Origin: Candidatus Ornithobacterium hominis
GTDB taxonomy: Bacteria > Bacteroidota > Bacteroidia > Flavobacteriales > Weeksellaceae
Assembly: GCF_900538215.1 (NCBI RefSeq)
Contig: NZ_UNSD01000005.1
Location: forward strand, 163,091 to 227,090
Direction: 5' to 3'
Length of the DNA stretch: 64,000 nucleotides
Positions 18,434 through 26,865 of this stretch are shown here, piece after piece. The notes below the pieces were generated by a model that saw nothing but the letters and a program-made list of their open reading frames with translations, was not told the origin of the DNA and made no database searches. Numbering within the stretch: position 1 is the first letter of the stretch; each line of letters opens with the position of its first letter. A program made the position numbers and the translations under genes.

Positions 18434-19418
18434 GAATTCCTTCTTGGGTTAGTCGGTGAAAATCTATTACACCATTGTATTCTCCATTTTTATCTAGCAC
18501 CAAAAGTTGACCGATAGCATATTTATTAATTAATTCTAAAGCTCTTTTGGCTAAAGAATTTCCAGAAATAGTCTTAGGATTTTGGGTTGCGATATCCTTC
18601 GCTCTCAGGTGCTCAAATGAATCATGTTTCTCTAGCATTCTTCTCAAGTCACCATCGGTAATCACGCCTACAATTTCATTGTTTTTCAATACAGCAGTGA
18701 TGCCATACCGACCTGAAGTTAAGGATTGAATAACTTCTTTTATCGTACTATCCCACTGCACATTAGGTTTTTGATTCTTTTCCATCAAATCTTCCACCGT
18801 GTACAGCAAATTTTTGCCCAATGAACCCCCAGGGTGGTATTGGCCAAAGTCTACTTCTGTGAATTGTTTTAACTTTTTTACTGCCATTGCTAATGCATCA
18901 CAAATCACCAATTGTGCTGTGGTGCTGGAAGTCGGTGCTAAATTTAGCGGCCCGGCTTCTTTGGTAATTGGCGTACATAAAACTAAATCAGCATTTTGGC
19001 CGAGGAATGAATTTTCATCAGCCGTTATGGCAATACTTTTTGCCGATAAATTCTTCAGATACGGGAAAACATTTTTAATTTCTTTGGTATTTCCAGATTT
19101 TGATAGAATAATTACAACATCTTTTTTGTCTAAAAGTCCTAAATCGCCATGAATCGCTTCTGCTGCGTGCAAAAACTGGGCTCGTGTGCCAGTGCTATTG
19201 AGCGTTGCTACCATTTTTTGACCAATCGGCATATTTTTTCCTATACCGACCAAGACGACTTTTCCCGAAGTCTGGCAGATAGCGGATACAGCTGCTGCAA
19301 AAGAGACGGTGATATTGTTTTCTAAAATTTCAATTTCAGCTTTCTCCCGCCGAATAATTTCCCGACCAAATGCAATAATTTCTTTTGAATTCAAAGGTTT
19401 TTTTATTTTAAAGTTCAT
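18420..19418 (-). CDS. kdsD: Arabinose-5-phosphate isomerase, KpsF/GutQ family
   Basis: A 332-residue enzyme interconverting ribulose-5-P and arabinose-5-P, the precursor of Kdo for lipopolysaccharide. The SIS domain (about 35-175) has the sugar-phosphate-binding GIGKNMPIGQKMVATLNSTG and SKSGNTKEI. Two CBS repeats (about 205-325) follow, with GVITDGDLRRMLEK. Length matches the family. The strand and overlap put it as first gene of kdsD-tatC. Upstream begins the mobile-element region, so its natural promoter neighbourhood has probably been altered. Confidence 0.94.
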   Translation of the reverse strand: MNFKIKKPLNSKEIIAFGREIIRREKAEIEILENNITVSFAAAVSAICQTSGKVVLVGIGKNMPIGQKMVATLNSTGTRAQFLHAAEAIHGDLGLLDKKDVVIILSKSGNTKEIKNVFPYLKNLSAKSIAITADENSFLGQNADLVLCTPITKEAGPLNLAPTSSTTAQLVICDALAMAVKKLKQFTEVDFGQYHPGGSLGKNLLYTVEDLMEKNQKPNVQWDSTIKEVIQSLTSGRYGITAVLKNNEIVGVITDGDLRRMLEKHDSFEHLRAKDIATQNPKTISGNSLAKRALELINKYAIGQLLVLDKNGEYNGVIDFHRLTQEGIHAEK

Positions 19419-19658
19419 ACTAATTCATTAAGTTATTGATATACAAAAAATTATAAGCATTTTTTCAATTTCAGGTAACGAATTAGTAACTCAACTTGCT
19501 TCTTTTGATTTCATTGATTTTCATCGGAACTCAATACGACAAAGGTACGATATATTTACTTTTTCACAAAATTCTTATAACATTGCCTCGCCCTGCACGG
19601 TGCAATGTAAGTTGATAGATATGTTTTTCTTACCAAAGGATTTTCTGCGATAGTTCCG

Positions 19659-19666
19659 TAATTTTG
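19659..19666 (+). promoter_or_regulatory. Bacteroidota-type -7 box before rteC remnant
   Basis: TAATTTTG fits the Bacteroidota -7 consensus TAnnTTTG and lies 29 bp before the rteC ATG. A clear -33 TTTG is not evident. The rest of the 276-bp gap after kdsD shows no gene. Confidence 0.35.
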
Positions 19667-19694
19667 TAACAACTAATTTAAATATTTAAGCAAT

Positions 19695-20529
19695 ATGGAA
19701 CAGTATTTCAGAAAAGTCTTTCAAGACATTTACAAAGAAGAGGAAAAGGTAACATTACATGTAGAAACCATTATCCCCGAAGCCTTAGAAATGATTCGCT
19801 ATCTATCCAAAGTTTTAGAGGATGCAAGAGCATATATTCTTGAAAGAGGATTTAATGGACAAACAGGAGGAAATTCATTTCTTTAGAAACATAAAACCTC
19901 ATATTTATGGAAAGTTGATGTACTACAATCGTATTTACAAAATGGAAATCATTCGTCCTACTACAAAAGGAAAAATTTATGAAGATTATTTCACTAAAGA
20001 AAAAAAAAGACTAAAAAGTAAGCACAATCATTTTTTGAAAACCAATGCGTTTTATACTTATTATTATTCAGGGAGAACGGATGAAGACCATAAATATTTT
20101 TTAAGGTCTTCTTTTCTTTTTCAAGAAGGGTTAGAAAATCATGCTTTTGATTTAGATCAACGATTTTCAACTTACTATGATTATTTAACGGCTCGTATAA
20201 TTGGTAGAGAATTATTTTACGAATACCTTCACTTTCGTACAACCACGCAATTTGATAAAATAGCCAATGAAAACCATCGCTCAATTCATTGGGCAGAAAG
20301 TAAAGCTGCTGTAGTCGAGCTTATCTATGCACTACATGCTGCAAAAGCCATATCAGGTGGGCAAATTAGTCTGAATAAAATTGCCGTAACTTTTCAGGCT
20401 TTATTTAAGATTGAATTACAAGATATTCATCATACTTTCCACCGTATGAAAAGTCGTTCAGGTTCAAGAACCTTATTTTTGAATCAATTAGTCAATTCCT
20501 TAGAAACTTATATGGATAAAAATGTTTAA
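19695..20529 (+). pseudogene. rteC: RteC-family conjugative-transposon regulator, frameshifted
   Basis: RteC is the third regulator of CTnDOT-type conjugative transposons, acting on excision and transfer genes. The N-terminal piece runs from the ATG at 19695 to the stop at 19886. The remainder continues in another frame from about 19855 (EEIHFFRNIKPHIYGKLMYYN) to 20529, through the family's conserved blocks (YYDYLTARIIGRELFYEYL; VELIYALHAAKAISGGQ). Read together, GFNGQ joined to EEIHFF restores the expected alignment, so a single-base indel near 19860 explains the break. A short hairpin (CAGCCT-N6-AGGCTG) follows the stop. The 235-residue second part might still be made from an internal start. 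Confidence 0.8.
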
Positions 20530-20654
20530 GAAATGACCAGCCTGCTAAGAGGCTGAATCAACTTTACCTATAATTACCCATTGGCAAAACTTGGCGTTAT
20601 CATCGCCTGAGTCTTCTGAACTTTGTCCCCAGATAAACGATAAAATTAGAAGAA

Positions 20655-20738
20655 ATGAAATTAATCACTATTGAAGAGAACCAATGGCTACAATTACGCC
20701 AAGAAATCCAATTTATAAAAGCGTACCCAAAACAATAG
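20655..20738 (+). pseudogene. ICE excisionase / helix-turn-helix protein, first 23 codons only
   Basis: MKLITIEENQWLQLRQEI is the typical beginning of the small helix-turn-helix (excisionase-like) proteins of Bacteroidota conjugative elements. After about 22 residues the frame runs into the inverted-repeat segment at GCGTACCC and stops. The break coincides exactly with the left end of the duplicated surface-protein segment, so rearrangement cut the gene. Confidence 0.55.
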
Positions 20739-21729
20739 TCGCACGAAAAACAAAGACTAAATATTCTCAACAGGCTTAGATACTTAACACAAAACCTTAT
20801 AGAATGTTGAAAATATCTAGTCTCTAGTCTCCAAATCGTTTTAAGACACAAAATTTAATAACGCTTAATGGCGTATAAATAGTTTTCACTCCGTACTAAA
20901 TTTTCTCTTCTACCTAGACTTACTAACCGACCCTTTACCTTGTTAGAAAAATTTTCCATATAATCATACAAAGCATGCAAGTAAATGGTTTTAGTTTCTG
21001 TTAGAGTAATTAGAAAAGTGCCATAAAGAGGTGTATGACGACCTGTAAAAGTTAATTCTACTGAGTTATATATAGAAGAAGCGTTATCAACTGGAACAAT
21101 GTGTTGGGAATTAATAAAATCTTGTGGCTCTTTAGTATCAAAAAACCTTGTTCTTACCCATACAGAAGGTTGTTTTACTACACTGATTTTTTCTCCACTC
21201 GGGGTATCAACTTGCTCTACTAAAGCATCTTCTCTGTACTTGACAAATAAAGATCCGTAATAAATAACCCATTTGCCGGGTGGTAGTGTAATGGACTGCC
21301 CCATATAGCGAGTTAAGTTAGGTTTTCCTTCAGCAAGATGTTGTTTATAATCATGGAAGGTTCTTATACGATTTGGAAAAGGTGCTTCTGTTGTTACTGC
21401 GTTGCCTTGCACTAATTGTGTGGTTCCCAGTACGGTAGGGTCAATTCGGGGTACATAGCCCAGATTTCCATTTGCATCTGCCACTATAGAGCGAGTATAT
21501 TCTGTATCACTTACATTGCCTTTGAGTTCGCGTACTCTTGCTGTTCCGTTGATGTCCAAGGTTGCGGTAGGATTATCAGTACGGATTCCCAATCCACCGG
21601 CATTACTCACCGTGATTAGCGGATCATTATCACTATTTTTAATTTTGAGTGCACTGGTACTGGCACTATTTTCTTTGGATACCACCTCCAAAGTCGCTTG
21701 CGGTGTATCTGTGTTAATCCCTACCTGTG
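20721..21729 (-). repeat. ~1-kb inverted repeat, left copy
   Basis: Nearly identical in inverted orientation to 58691-59696. It includes the surface-protein gene from just after its signal peptide, about 130 bp of 3' flank, and a stub of traG (RATIVLGT) ending at GGGTACGC. The signal-peptide regions outside the repeat differ between copies. Differences within the repeat cluster in blocks in the second half of the gene. Confidence 0.85.
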
Positions 21730-21781
21730 CAAAGACAGATATGCCAAATGTGAGGGATAAAATAGTTAATTGTTTTTTCAT
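20855..21781 (-). CDS. Secreted surface protein of the GINTDTPQATLEV type, copy 1
   Basis: A 308-residue protein with a Sec signal peptide (residues 1-19, ending VFAQ). The motif VGINTDTPQATLEV begins the mature protein. A second such repeat, LGIRTDNPTATLDINGTARVRE, follows near residue 68. This head is common on flavobacterial cell-surface proteins and in tail-fibre-like heads, and the molecular function is unknown. The C-terminal half (about 150-300) is predicted beta-rich (GQSITLPPGKWVIYYGSLFV). A paralogue at 58640 is near identical to about residue 125, then differs in patches. No secretion-system C-terminal sorting domain is recognisable. It stands alone between broken ICE genes. Confidence 0.75.
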   Translation of the reverse strand: MKKQLTILSLTFGISVFAQVGINTDTPQATLEVVSKENSASTSALKIKNSDNDPLITVSNAGGLGIRTDNPTATLDINGTARVRELKGNVSDTEYTRSIVADANGNLGYVPRIDPTVLGTTQLVQGNAVTTEAPFPNRIRTFHDYKQHLAEGKPNLTRYMGQSITLPPGKWVIYYGSLFVKYREDALVEQVDTPSGEKISVVKQPSVWVRTRFFDTKEPQDFINSQHIVPVDNASSIYNSVELTFTGRHTPLYGTFLITLTETKTIYLHALYDYMENFSNKVKGRLVSLGRRENLVRSENYLYAIKRY

Positions 21782-22229
21782 AATGGTAACATTTTAAATG
21801 GATTAAACTTTTGAATTGCTTTGTTCTTTTTTATCGCAATCCCTTGATTTTTAAAATGTCATCCTAAGGTATCCGTTGGGTATGGGCATAAAAAAAGGTG
21901 TGGATGACTTTTTTGTAGTATACCAAACCTAGGTATCCCCATACCCGAACTATCAATACACCAAGTCCCACACCCGATAGGGTGTAGTTCCTGTATGTTT
22001 CTGATAGTTCTTAAAATTGGGGAATTTCAGGTTTTAGAAATCATACAATTACACTATTTTTATGTTATGTTGCCCGTTGGCGCTATGTCATAAGTCTTTG
22101 TTTTTTCGTGGTTTAACTTAAATGAAAATAGTCATAGCTATTTGGGGTCAAAGATACTAAAATTGTTGTTTTTGAGGAAATGTTTTTCAGGATTTTTTTA
22201 AGGCTTGGATGTTTTAGGAAATTTAACAT
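21782..22229. other. 448-bp stretch without supported gene
   Basis: Upstream side of surface-protein copy 1. It contains short direct and inverted repeats built on GGTATCC/TATGGGCATA/CACACCCGATAGGG. No frame with family resemblance was seen on either strand. Probably regulatory DNA plus element debris; it ends in half of the TTTTTTAAGGCTT motif at 22193. Confidence 0.5.
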
Positions 22230-22400
22230 CTGGTGGTCATTGATGGTATTGCTGATTTAATAAGTTCCGCCAATAATGAAAGCGAAAGTCTTGAAATGAT
22301 AGAGGAATTGTACGCATTGGCGGGGCATTACCAAACCTGTATGGTATGTGTATTACATTTAACGCCAAGAGGATTAAAACTTCGGGGGCATTTAGGTTAG
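22230..22400 (+). pseudogene. AAA-ATPase (RepA-like, mobile-element) C-terminal fragment
   Basis: The 56-codon frame VVIDGIADLI...LYALAGHYQTCMVCVLHLTPRGLKLRGHLG resembles the Walker B and following segment of the RecA-like AAA ATPases found on Bacteroidota mobilisable and conjugative elements. The Walker A half is missing, a stop lies just upstream in frame, and the sequence ends shortly after GHLG where intact relatives continue. It is a stub left by deletion. Confidence 0.55.
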
Positions 22401-22439
22401 AATAACAACTACCGATACTAATAACCATCTTTTGGTAAA

Positions 22440-22576
22440 AAAAAATTGTGAAAAATTTCAGTTATCAATATTCATTACTGAACGTTTAGTTCTATAACCA
22501 AATGCATAATTTATTTCTTTTGGCGGATATAGATATAATAATAAAGGGATTACAACTATGAGTATGAGAATAAATC
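22440..22576 (-). pseudogene. SdpI-family immunity/membrane protein, truncated
   Basis: Minus-strand translation gives a transmembrane segment (FILILIVVIPLLLYLYPP) followed by INYAFGYRTKRSV, the hallmark N-terminus of SdpI-family proteins (immunity to the killing factor SdpC in Bacillus; wider role unknown). There is no start codon in frame. A TGA stands where a Trp codon is expected (NIDN-stop-NFSQF), and homology ends at the junction with the ATPase stub. Confidence 0.5.
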
Positions 22577-22793
22577 AAATACTAAAATTGAAATTACTTC
22601 TTTTGACATTTTTAAATATATTTTTTAGGTTAATTAAGTTTAATTCATTTGGTAATAAAAGTACTAATGCAGCTGACATTGCAAAGAAAAAACTCACTAA
22701 ACCGTGTGTTATCAAAATAGTAAAATGGAATAAGAGACCAAATATAAATAAAAATATTTTGGTTAAGATATTTTTATTTTTTAATTGATTAAT
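22575..22793 (-). pseudogene. Small membrane-protein remnant
   Basis: Minus-strand frame of about 72 codons with two hydrophobic segments (IFLFIFGLLFHFTILITHGL and VSFFFAMSAALVLLL). No start codon is in frame ahead of the hydrophobic part, which is 2 bp after the DUF4377 gene's stop. The plus-strand frame over the same DNA looks like its shadow. Family not recognised; it may be part of the broken SdpI-like gene. Confidence 0.35.
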
Positions 22794-22794
22794 C

Positions 22795-23148
22795 TTACTT
22801 TTTTTGCTTTGATAATTCTTCTATTAAATGATACTCAACAGACTTTACGTCTTGAGGTGCATTTGCTAAATGCTTTTCTTTAATCAATAACAAATATTCA
22901 AAGCCTCTTTCATAAGTAAATCCTCGAATTTCATCTAAGAAAAGATAGTCTGTTTTATCGTTTTTCTTTTTTACAATCATAGCCTCTCTTTCTCCAGTAA
23001 AATTAGGAGAACAACACTTGATTAAAGTTGTTTCTGATAGAACGGTTACTTCAACCTCTTTGTAATAATCCTCTTCCTTATTGTAATTAAAACATCCAAT
23101 AGAAAAGCAAACCATAAATAAAAAAAACATTGTTTTAAAATACTTCAT
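22795..23148 (-). CDS. DUF4377-like lipoprotein
   Basis: The preferred ATG (23148) gives a 117-residue lipoprotein: the hydrophobic signal FFLFMVCFSIGC ends in a lipobox cysteine. A longer frame starts at 23226 but would put 26 extra residues ahead of the signal. The C-terminal half (YLLLIKEKHLANAPQDVKSVEYHLIEELSKQ) resembles DUF4377 proteins, in which Pro-rich and SxxYxLxE motifs occur. Two Cys residues (KCCSPN) follow the strand-rich middle. Function unknown. It is AT-richer than chromosomal neighbours, consistent with acquisition. Confidence 0.6.
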   Translation of the reverse strand: MKYFKTMFFLFMVCFSIGCFNYNKEEDYYKEVEVTVLSETTLIKCCSPNFTGEREAMIVKKKNDKTDYLFLDEIRGFTYERGFEYLLLIKEKHLANAPQDVKSVEYHLIEELSKQKK

Positions 23149-23393
23149 ATCATCAAGAATATAATCGGAATGTAGGAAAATATATTGGATTATACAAATT
23201 ATTATAGTTTTTTTTTTCATTAACACTCTATTTTTTGAAATTCTTTTAAGATACTATGTGATAAACAAATGTTTAAATATCTTCAGTACTTATCTGTTCC
23301 AAAAAAGGACAAACAAAGCCAAAAAAAGACAGGTAGTATAAAAGATAAAAACAAGGTTATAGTTTCGTTGTCGGATATAAAAATAATAGAAGT

Positions 23394-23605
23394 ATGAGAA
23401 AGAAGAGAAACCCTATCAACGAAAGCGAGTTAATGGAACTAATGGCAGGAAAAAAAGAATTATCTCCTGTAAAAGAATCAAGTTCACCAAAACCAATGAA
23501 CGAGAAACCTATGAGGATTTATTTTTTCAGAAGGGTGAAACTTCGGCACGAGATGGAAAGTCGGTATATATCCGTCCTGAATTTCATCGCAGGATTGTAC
23601 AGATT
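23394..23605 (+). pseudogene. DUF3408 conjugative-element protein, N-terminal part, frameshifted
   Basis: Begins MRKKRNPINESELMELM; after a +1 shift near 23490 it continues as ERETYEDLFFQKGETSARD and GKSVYIRPEFHRRIVQIVQV. This is the N-terminal half of the DUF3408 proteins that sit in conjugative transposons of this phylum. The C-terminal half is absent: at VQVIG the sequence switches to topoisomerase III, in the topoisomerase's frame. Start codon retained. Confidence 0.65.
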
Positions 23606-24187
23606 GTGCAGGTAATTGGAACTCCTGCTACTAGAGCGGCAACAATAGAAACTTTGTTGAAACGAAACTATATCAAACGCCAAAAGAAAAGTATAGTTCC
23701 AACTGAAAAGGGATTGAAAGTTTTTGAATGGGTCAAAGACCGAAAAATCGCCGATGTAGCATTAACGGGCGAATGGGAAGCCTCTCTCAATGAAATTGAG
23801 GAAGGGCAACTCCCTCCAAAAGAATTCTTACAAGCGATAAAAGATTATACCCAAAAAATTACGGAAGATTTTTTAGCGATGGAAATCGAAGGGATTGCTT
23901 CACCAACATTGGTTTGTCCTGTCTGTAAAAAGCAAAGCGTTCGCCTATATGAGAAAGTTGCTAAATGTATGGAAGATGATTGCGAATGGTTATTCTTTAG
24001 AAATGTCTGCGGAAAACAGGTAAGTGATCAAGCGGTAATGGCATTATTAGAAAATGGAAAAACAACGCTTTTAAAAGGATTAAAAAACAAAGCAGGAAAA
24101 AGTTTTGATGCTTATTTAGCACTACAAGAAGATGGTTCTACCTCATTTGAGTTTCCACCTCGCTCTAAAAATAAAAAAGGAAAATGA
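23606..24187 (+). pseudogene. topB: DNA topoisomerase III (TopB), C-terminal fragment
   Basis: IGTPATRAATIETLLKRNYI is the conserved post-active-site motif of type IA topoisomerases. It is followed by STEKGL-like VPTEKGLKVFEWV and a C-terminal zinc-ribbon-like CPVCKKQ...KCMEDDCEW. Intact TopB of these elements is about 700 residues; only about 193 remain, without the catalytic Tyr region. The upstream junction with the DUF3408 gene shares VIGT-like codons, suggesting a microhomology deletion. An ORF is open but enzyme activity is not expected. Confidence 0.8.
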
Positions 24188-24282
24188 AAATAATCAAAGC
24201 ATAACAGGTTTAAACAATAAGTATTTGACGGCGAAAAATGCCGTTAATGGATAAACATCTAAACTTATTTTCTTTGAAATGT

Positions 24283-24314
24283 TTGCGTTAATACTCAAAA
24301 AGTGAGTATATTTG
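24283..24314 (+). promoter_or_regulatory. abiEi promoter with embedded operator
   Basis: TTG at 24283 (as TTTG) and TATATTTG at 24307-24314 fit the Bacteroidota -33/-7 boxes with 21 bp between. A perfect 7-bp inverted repeat, ATACTCA-N5-TGAGTAT (24291-24309), occupies the spacer and overlaps the -7 box. AbiEi antitoxins are known to repress their own promoter through inverted repeats, so this is a likely autoregulatory operator. Confidence 0.6.
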
Positions 24315-24336
24315 CAAATAAATCAAATTAAAAGGA

Positions 24337-25152
24337 ATGTTTATTACGAAAACAACGATTAAGGACTGGGTAGAAGAATTACCTAAAAAGGGGATTATGA
24401 CTTTTAGTATTGAACAAGTACGAAATCAATTTACAAATTTAAAAGAACAAAGTATTTCCAATGCTTTGCACCGATTAAGTTGTAAAGGAAAAATTTTATC
24501 TATTTGGAAAGGATTTTATGTAATTATTCCTGTTGAATATGCTTTGAGCAAACAAGTGCCGCCCTATCTATATATAGATGAACTAATGAATTATCTGGAA
24601 AGGAATTATTATATCGGCTTATTAAGTGCTGCCAGCTTTTATGGAGCTGCACATCAACGCCCACAAACTTTTTCTGTACTTACTGAATTACCGCCTTTAA
24701 GAACAACCTTAAAGAATAATGTACAGATTGTTTTTCCAGTTAAGCGTTTCATCACCGAGGAATTATGGACATTACATAAAACGCAAAACGGTTATGTAAA
24801 AGTATCCACTCCTGAAGTTACCGCCTTGGACCTACTTATCTATGAGAATGAAATAGGTGGTTTGAATAGAGCGACTGAAGTCATACAGGAACTTTGTGCT
24901 GAAATGGATTTTAAGAGAATGCCTAATACGCTAATATCTCAGTTTCCGATAGCAAGTATCCAGCGTTTAGGTTATGTACTTTCTATTTTAGAAGAAAAAG
25001 AGTTGGAGAAAATACTATGGAAGAAATCCCAAGAAATTGGACTAAACTTTTGGAAAACACCTCTAAAAACAGGTAAAGAAATATCTGATACAGATGATTA
25101 TCATCCCGTTTGGAAAATAATAATAAATGAACAAATATACATTGACGAATGA
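24337..25152 (+). CDS. abiEi: Type IV antitoxin AbiEi family protein
   Basis: A 271-residue antitoxin and transcriptional regulator. The N-terminal winged helix (about 1-60) includes the recognition-type segment SISNALHRLSCKGKILSIWKG. The C-terminal AbiEi domain has LSAASFYGAAHQRPQ and VSTPEVTALDLLIY, typical of the family. AbiE systems abort phage infection through a nucleotidyltransferase toxin and also stabilise mobile elements. The antitoxin is intact. Its stop overlaps the toxin's ATG (ATGA), the normal arrangement, but the toxin is broken. Promoter and operator are directly upstream. Confidence 0.88.
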   Translation: MFITKTTIKDWVEELPKKGIMTFSIEQVRNQFTNLKEQSISNALHRLSCKGKILSIWKGFYVIIPVEYALSKQVPPYLYIDELMNYLERNYYIGLLSAASFYGAAHQRPQTFSVLTELPPLRTTLKNNVQIVFPVKRFITEELWTLHKTQNGYVKVSTPEVTALDLLIYENEIGGLNRATEVIQELCAEMDFKRMPNTLISQFPIASIQRLGYVLSILEEKELEKILWKKSQEIGLNFWKTPLKTGKEISDTDDYHPVWKIIINEQIYIDE

Positions 25153-25768
25153 TACCTAAAAATGCAATTACTTATTGGCGTTCCATTGTTCCGTGGCAGA
25201 CACCTGAATAAGTAGAACAAGATTTAATTATCTGCAAAGCTCTGGTAGAAATTTATAAAGATGCTTTTCTATCAAAACATTTGGCTTTTCGGGGAGGAAC
25301 TGCCTTGCATAAGTTATATTTATCGCCACAACCTCGCTACTCGGAAGATATTGACTTAGTTCAAATCAAAGCCGAACCTATTAAAGAAACTATCGACCGA
25401 CTTCGAGAAGTCCTGTCCTTTTTAGGAGAACCTTATGTTCGTCAGAAAAGAAATAACAATGTACTAATTTTTAAAGTAGCCTCAGAGATTCCTCCTGTGG
25501 TTCCCATTCGATTAAAAATAGAAATCTTATATAAATGTTTGACCAAAACTCATCTTGTGTTGAAAAAATAATTCAAATCTATCATCAATATATGAATTTT
25601 TCAGAAGGACAAAGTCCTACTCAAAAACAATTTTTAAGAAATTTAGAACTGAAATTAGAGGATAGTGAATTTTTAGGGGATACAGCTTTATTACTACACC
25701 CTACTGAGAGTTACGACTACCAAATAGCCTATGAAAAGGTACGAACTGAACTCATTGAAAAAATATAA
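25149..25768 (+). pseudogene. abiEii: AbiEii nucleotidyltransferase toxin, inactivated
   Basis: The ATG overlaps abiEi's stop. Translation reads AITYWRSIVPWQTPE, then a TAA, then the family-typical VEQDLIICKALVEIY. The nucleotidyltransferase core LAFRGGTALHKLYL...RYSEDIDLVQ (catalytic GGT and D-x-D) is present. After PIRLKIEI the frame leaves the family pattern, stops at 25571, and the C-terminal part resumes in another frame from 25535 (PTQKQFLRNLE...AYEKVRTELIEKI). So there is one nonsense codon plus a deletion/frameshift removing the middle of the domain. The toxin should be dead while the antitoxin gene survives. Confidence 0.85.
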
Positions 25769-25796
25769 TTAATCATCAATAATAAATATAAAAATT

Positions 25797-26212
25797 ATGG
25801 CAACACAAGAAAAAGAAATTTCGTATTACGAATTAAGATTAAAAGAATTATTAAATACCAGTTTTCCTAATCTGGCATCTGATGAGGAATTTATCCAAGC
25901 AAGGGGTGATTTAGCAGCACAGGCATATCAAAATGCGTTTGAAGCGGGAAATGATGTGTTAGAATGTCGTCGAATCGCAAATGAAGTCTTATTTGAAGGC
26001 TTGTACTTTTCACCATTTGGAATCGAGTAGTAAGCAATGAGTTTGATAGAGAAATACCCGACAATGAATTACGCTCATTTGCTTTAAAAATATTTCCGTA
26101 CTGTGTAGAAGTTTTTGAAGACTACAACATACACAAAGATTTTGAGGACAGTCCCGAATACGATCAACTTTACACAGAATTGACAGGACAAATCAAATAT
26201 GGATTGAGGAAA
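25797..26212 (+). pseudogene. DUF1896 protein, frameshifted
   Basis: Starts at the ATG as a DUF1896 protein (ISYYELRLKELLNTSFPNL...VLFEGLYFSPFGIE) and stops at 26030. The expected remainder (NEFDREIPDN...FALKIFPYCVEVFEDY...SPEYDQLYTELTGQIKYGLRK) follows in another frame from about 26035. DUF1896 proteins are of unknown function and typically precede the large helicase of Bacteroidota conjugative elements, as here. The second frame runs without a stop into the helicase's ATG. Confidence 0.7.
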
Positions 26213-26434
26213 ATGGCGTTCAATAAGAAACTACATTTAGAGAATAATATTAAAGCATTGCAAGTCGCTTTTGAGCTAGACCTCGAAAAGCGACTTGCTA
26301 CTAATGCTGAAAAAGAAATCTTAAAACAATATTCAGGTTTTGGGGGACTAAAGTTTATCCTAAATCCTGCCAATGATTATAGAGATATTCAGAGTTGGAC
26401 AAAATCCAACCAAATGTATTTTGAAGCTACTTAA
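26213..26434 (+). pseudogene. Large SNF2-type helicase/methylase of ICE, N-terminal stub
   Basis: MAFNKKLHLENNIKALQVAF and RYSGFGGLKF-like KQYSGFGGLKFILNPAND are the conserved N-terminus of the very large helicase/N6-methylase-like proteins of this phylum's conjugative elements (normally over 1,500 residues). Only 73 residues remain. The sequence stops at a junction with the opposite-strand NUDIX gene, whose stop codon is 4 bp inside. Confidence 0.7.
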
Positions 26435-26865
26435 AGAATCTTTTTTAATAGTTTTTTTACATTATCAAAAGTATCTAAAGACTCTATATCATCTTTTTTC
26501 ACCCATTTAGTATTGGGCTGTAAATTAAAATCTTCAATATTTTTTGGTTTGAGTTTATAAATAAAATCTATATGGTAATGAAAATTATTGGGTTCTTTTA
26601 TAGGTTCTTTTAAAATACAAAAAGGTAAATTTTCTTCTACTACATTGTTATCAGAAAGCGCTCCTACTCTATTATCAAATACCTCTGTATCTAAGTTAAC
26701 CTCTTCTTTACATTCTCTTATTACAGCTTCTTCCATAGTTTCGTTGTCTTCAATATGACCTCCAGGAAACAGCCAAGCATTTAACTTACTGTGCCATATC
26801 ATAAGAACGGCATTTTTATCAATTATTATTCCTGATGCTACAAAATCAATTTTATCTTTTTTCAT
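26431..26865 (-). CDS. NUDIX hydrolase
   Basis: A 144-residue protein with a complete Nudix box: GGHIEDNETMEEAV then IRECKEEVNL fits G-x5-E-x7-REU-x-EE-x-U. The family hydrolyses nucleoside diphosphates linked to another moiety; the substrate is not predictable. The start codon overlaps the stop of the HD-domain gene upstream by 4 bp, so the two are co-translated. The pair looks like cargo joined onto the ICE helicase stub. Its downstream boundary is exactly the helicase junction, so the original terminator may be lost. AT-rich codon use as in neighbours. Confidence 0.85.
   Translation of the reverse strand: MKKDKIDFVASGIIIDKNAVLMIWHSKLNAWLFPGGHIEDNETMEEAVIRECKEEVNLDTEVFDNRVGALSDNNVVEENLPFCILKEPIKEPNNFHYHIDFIYKLKPKNIEDFNLQPNTKWVKKDDIESLDTFDNVKKLLKKIL

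Noticed and set aside
22558-22788. Plus-strand 76-codon ORF
   Set aside because: The minus strand carries a better membrane-protein frame next to an SdpI motif; this one looks like its shadow.
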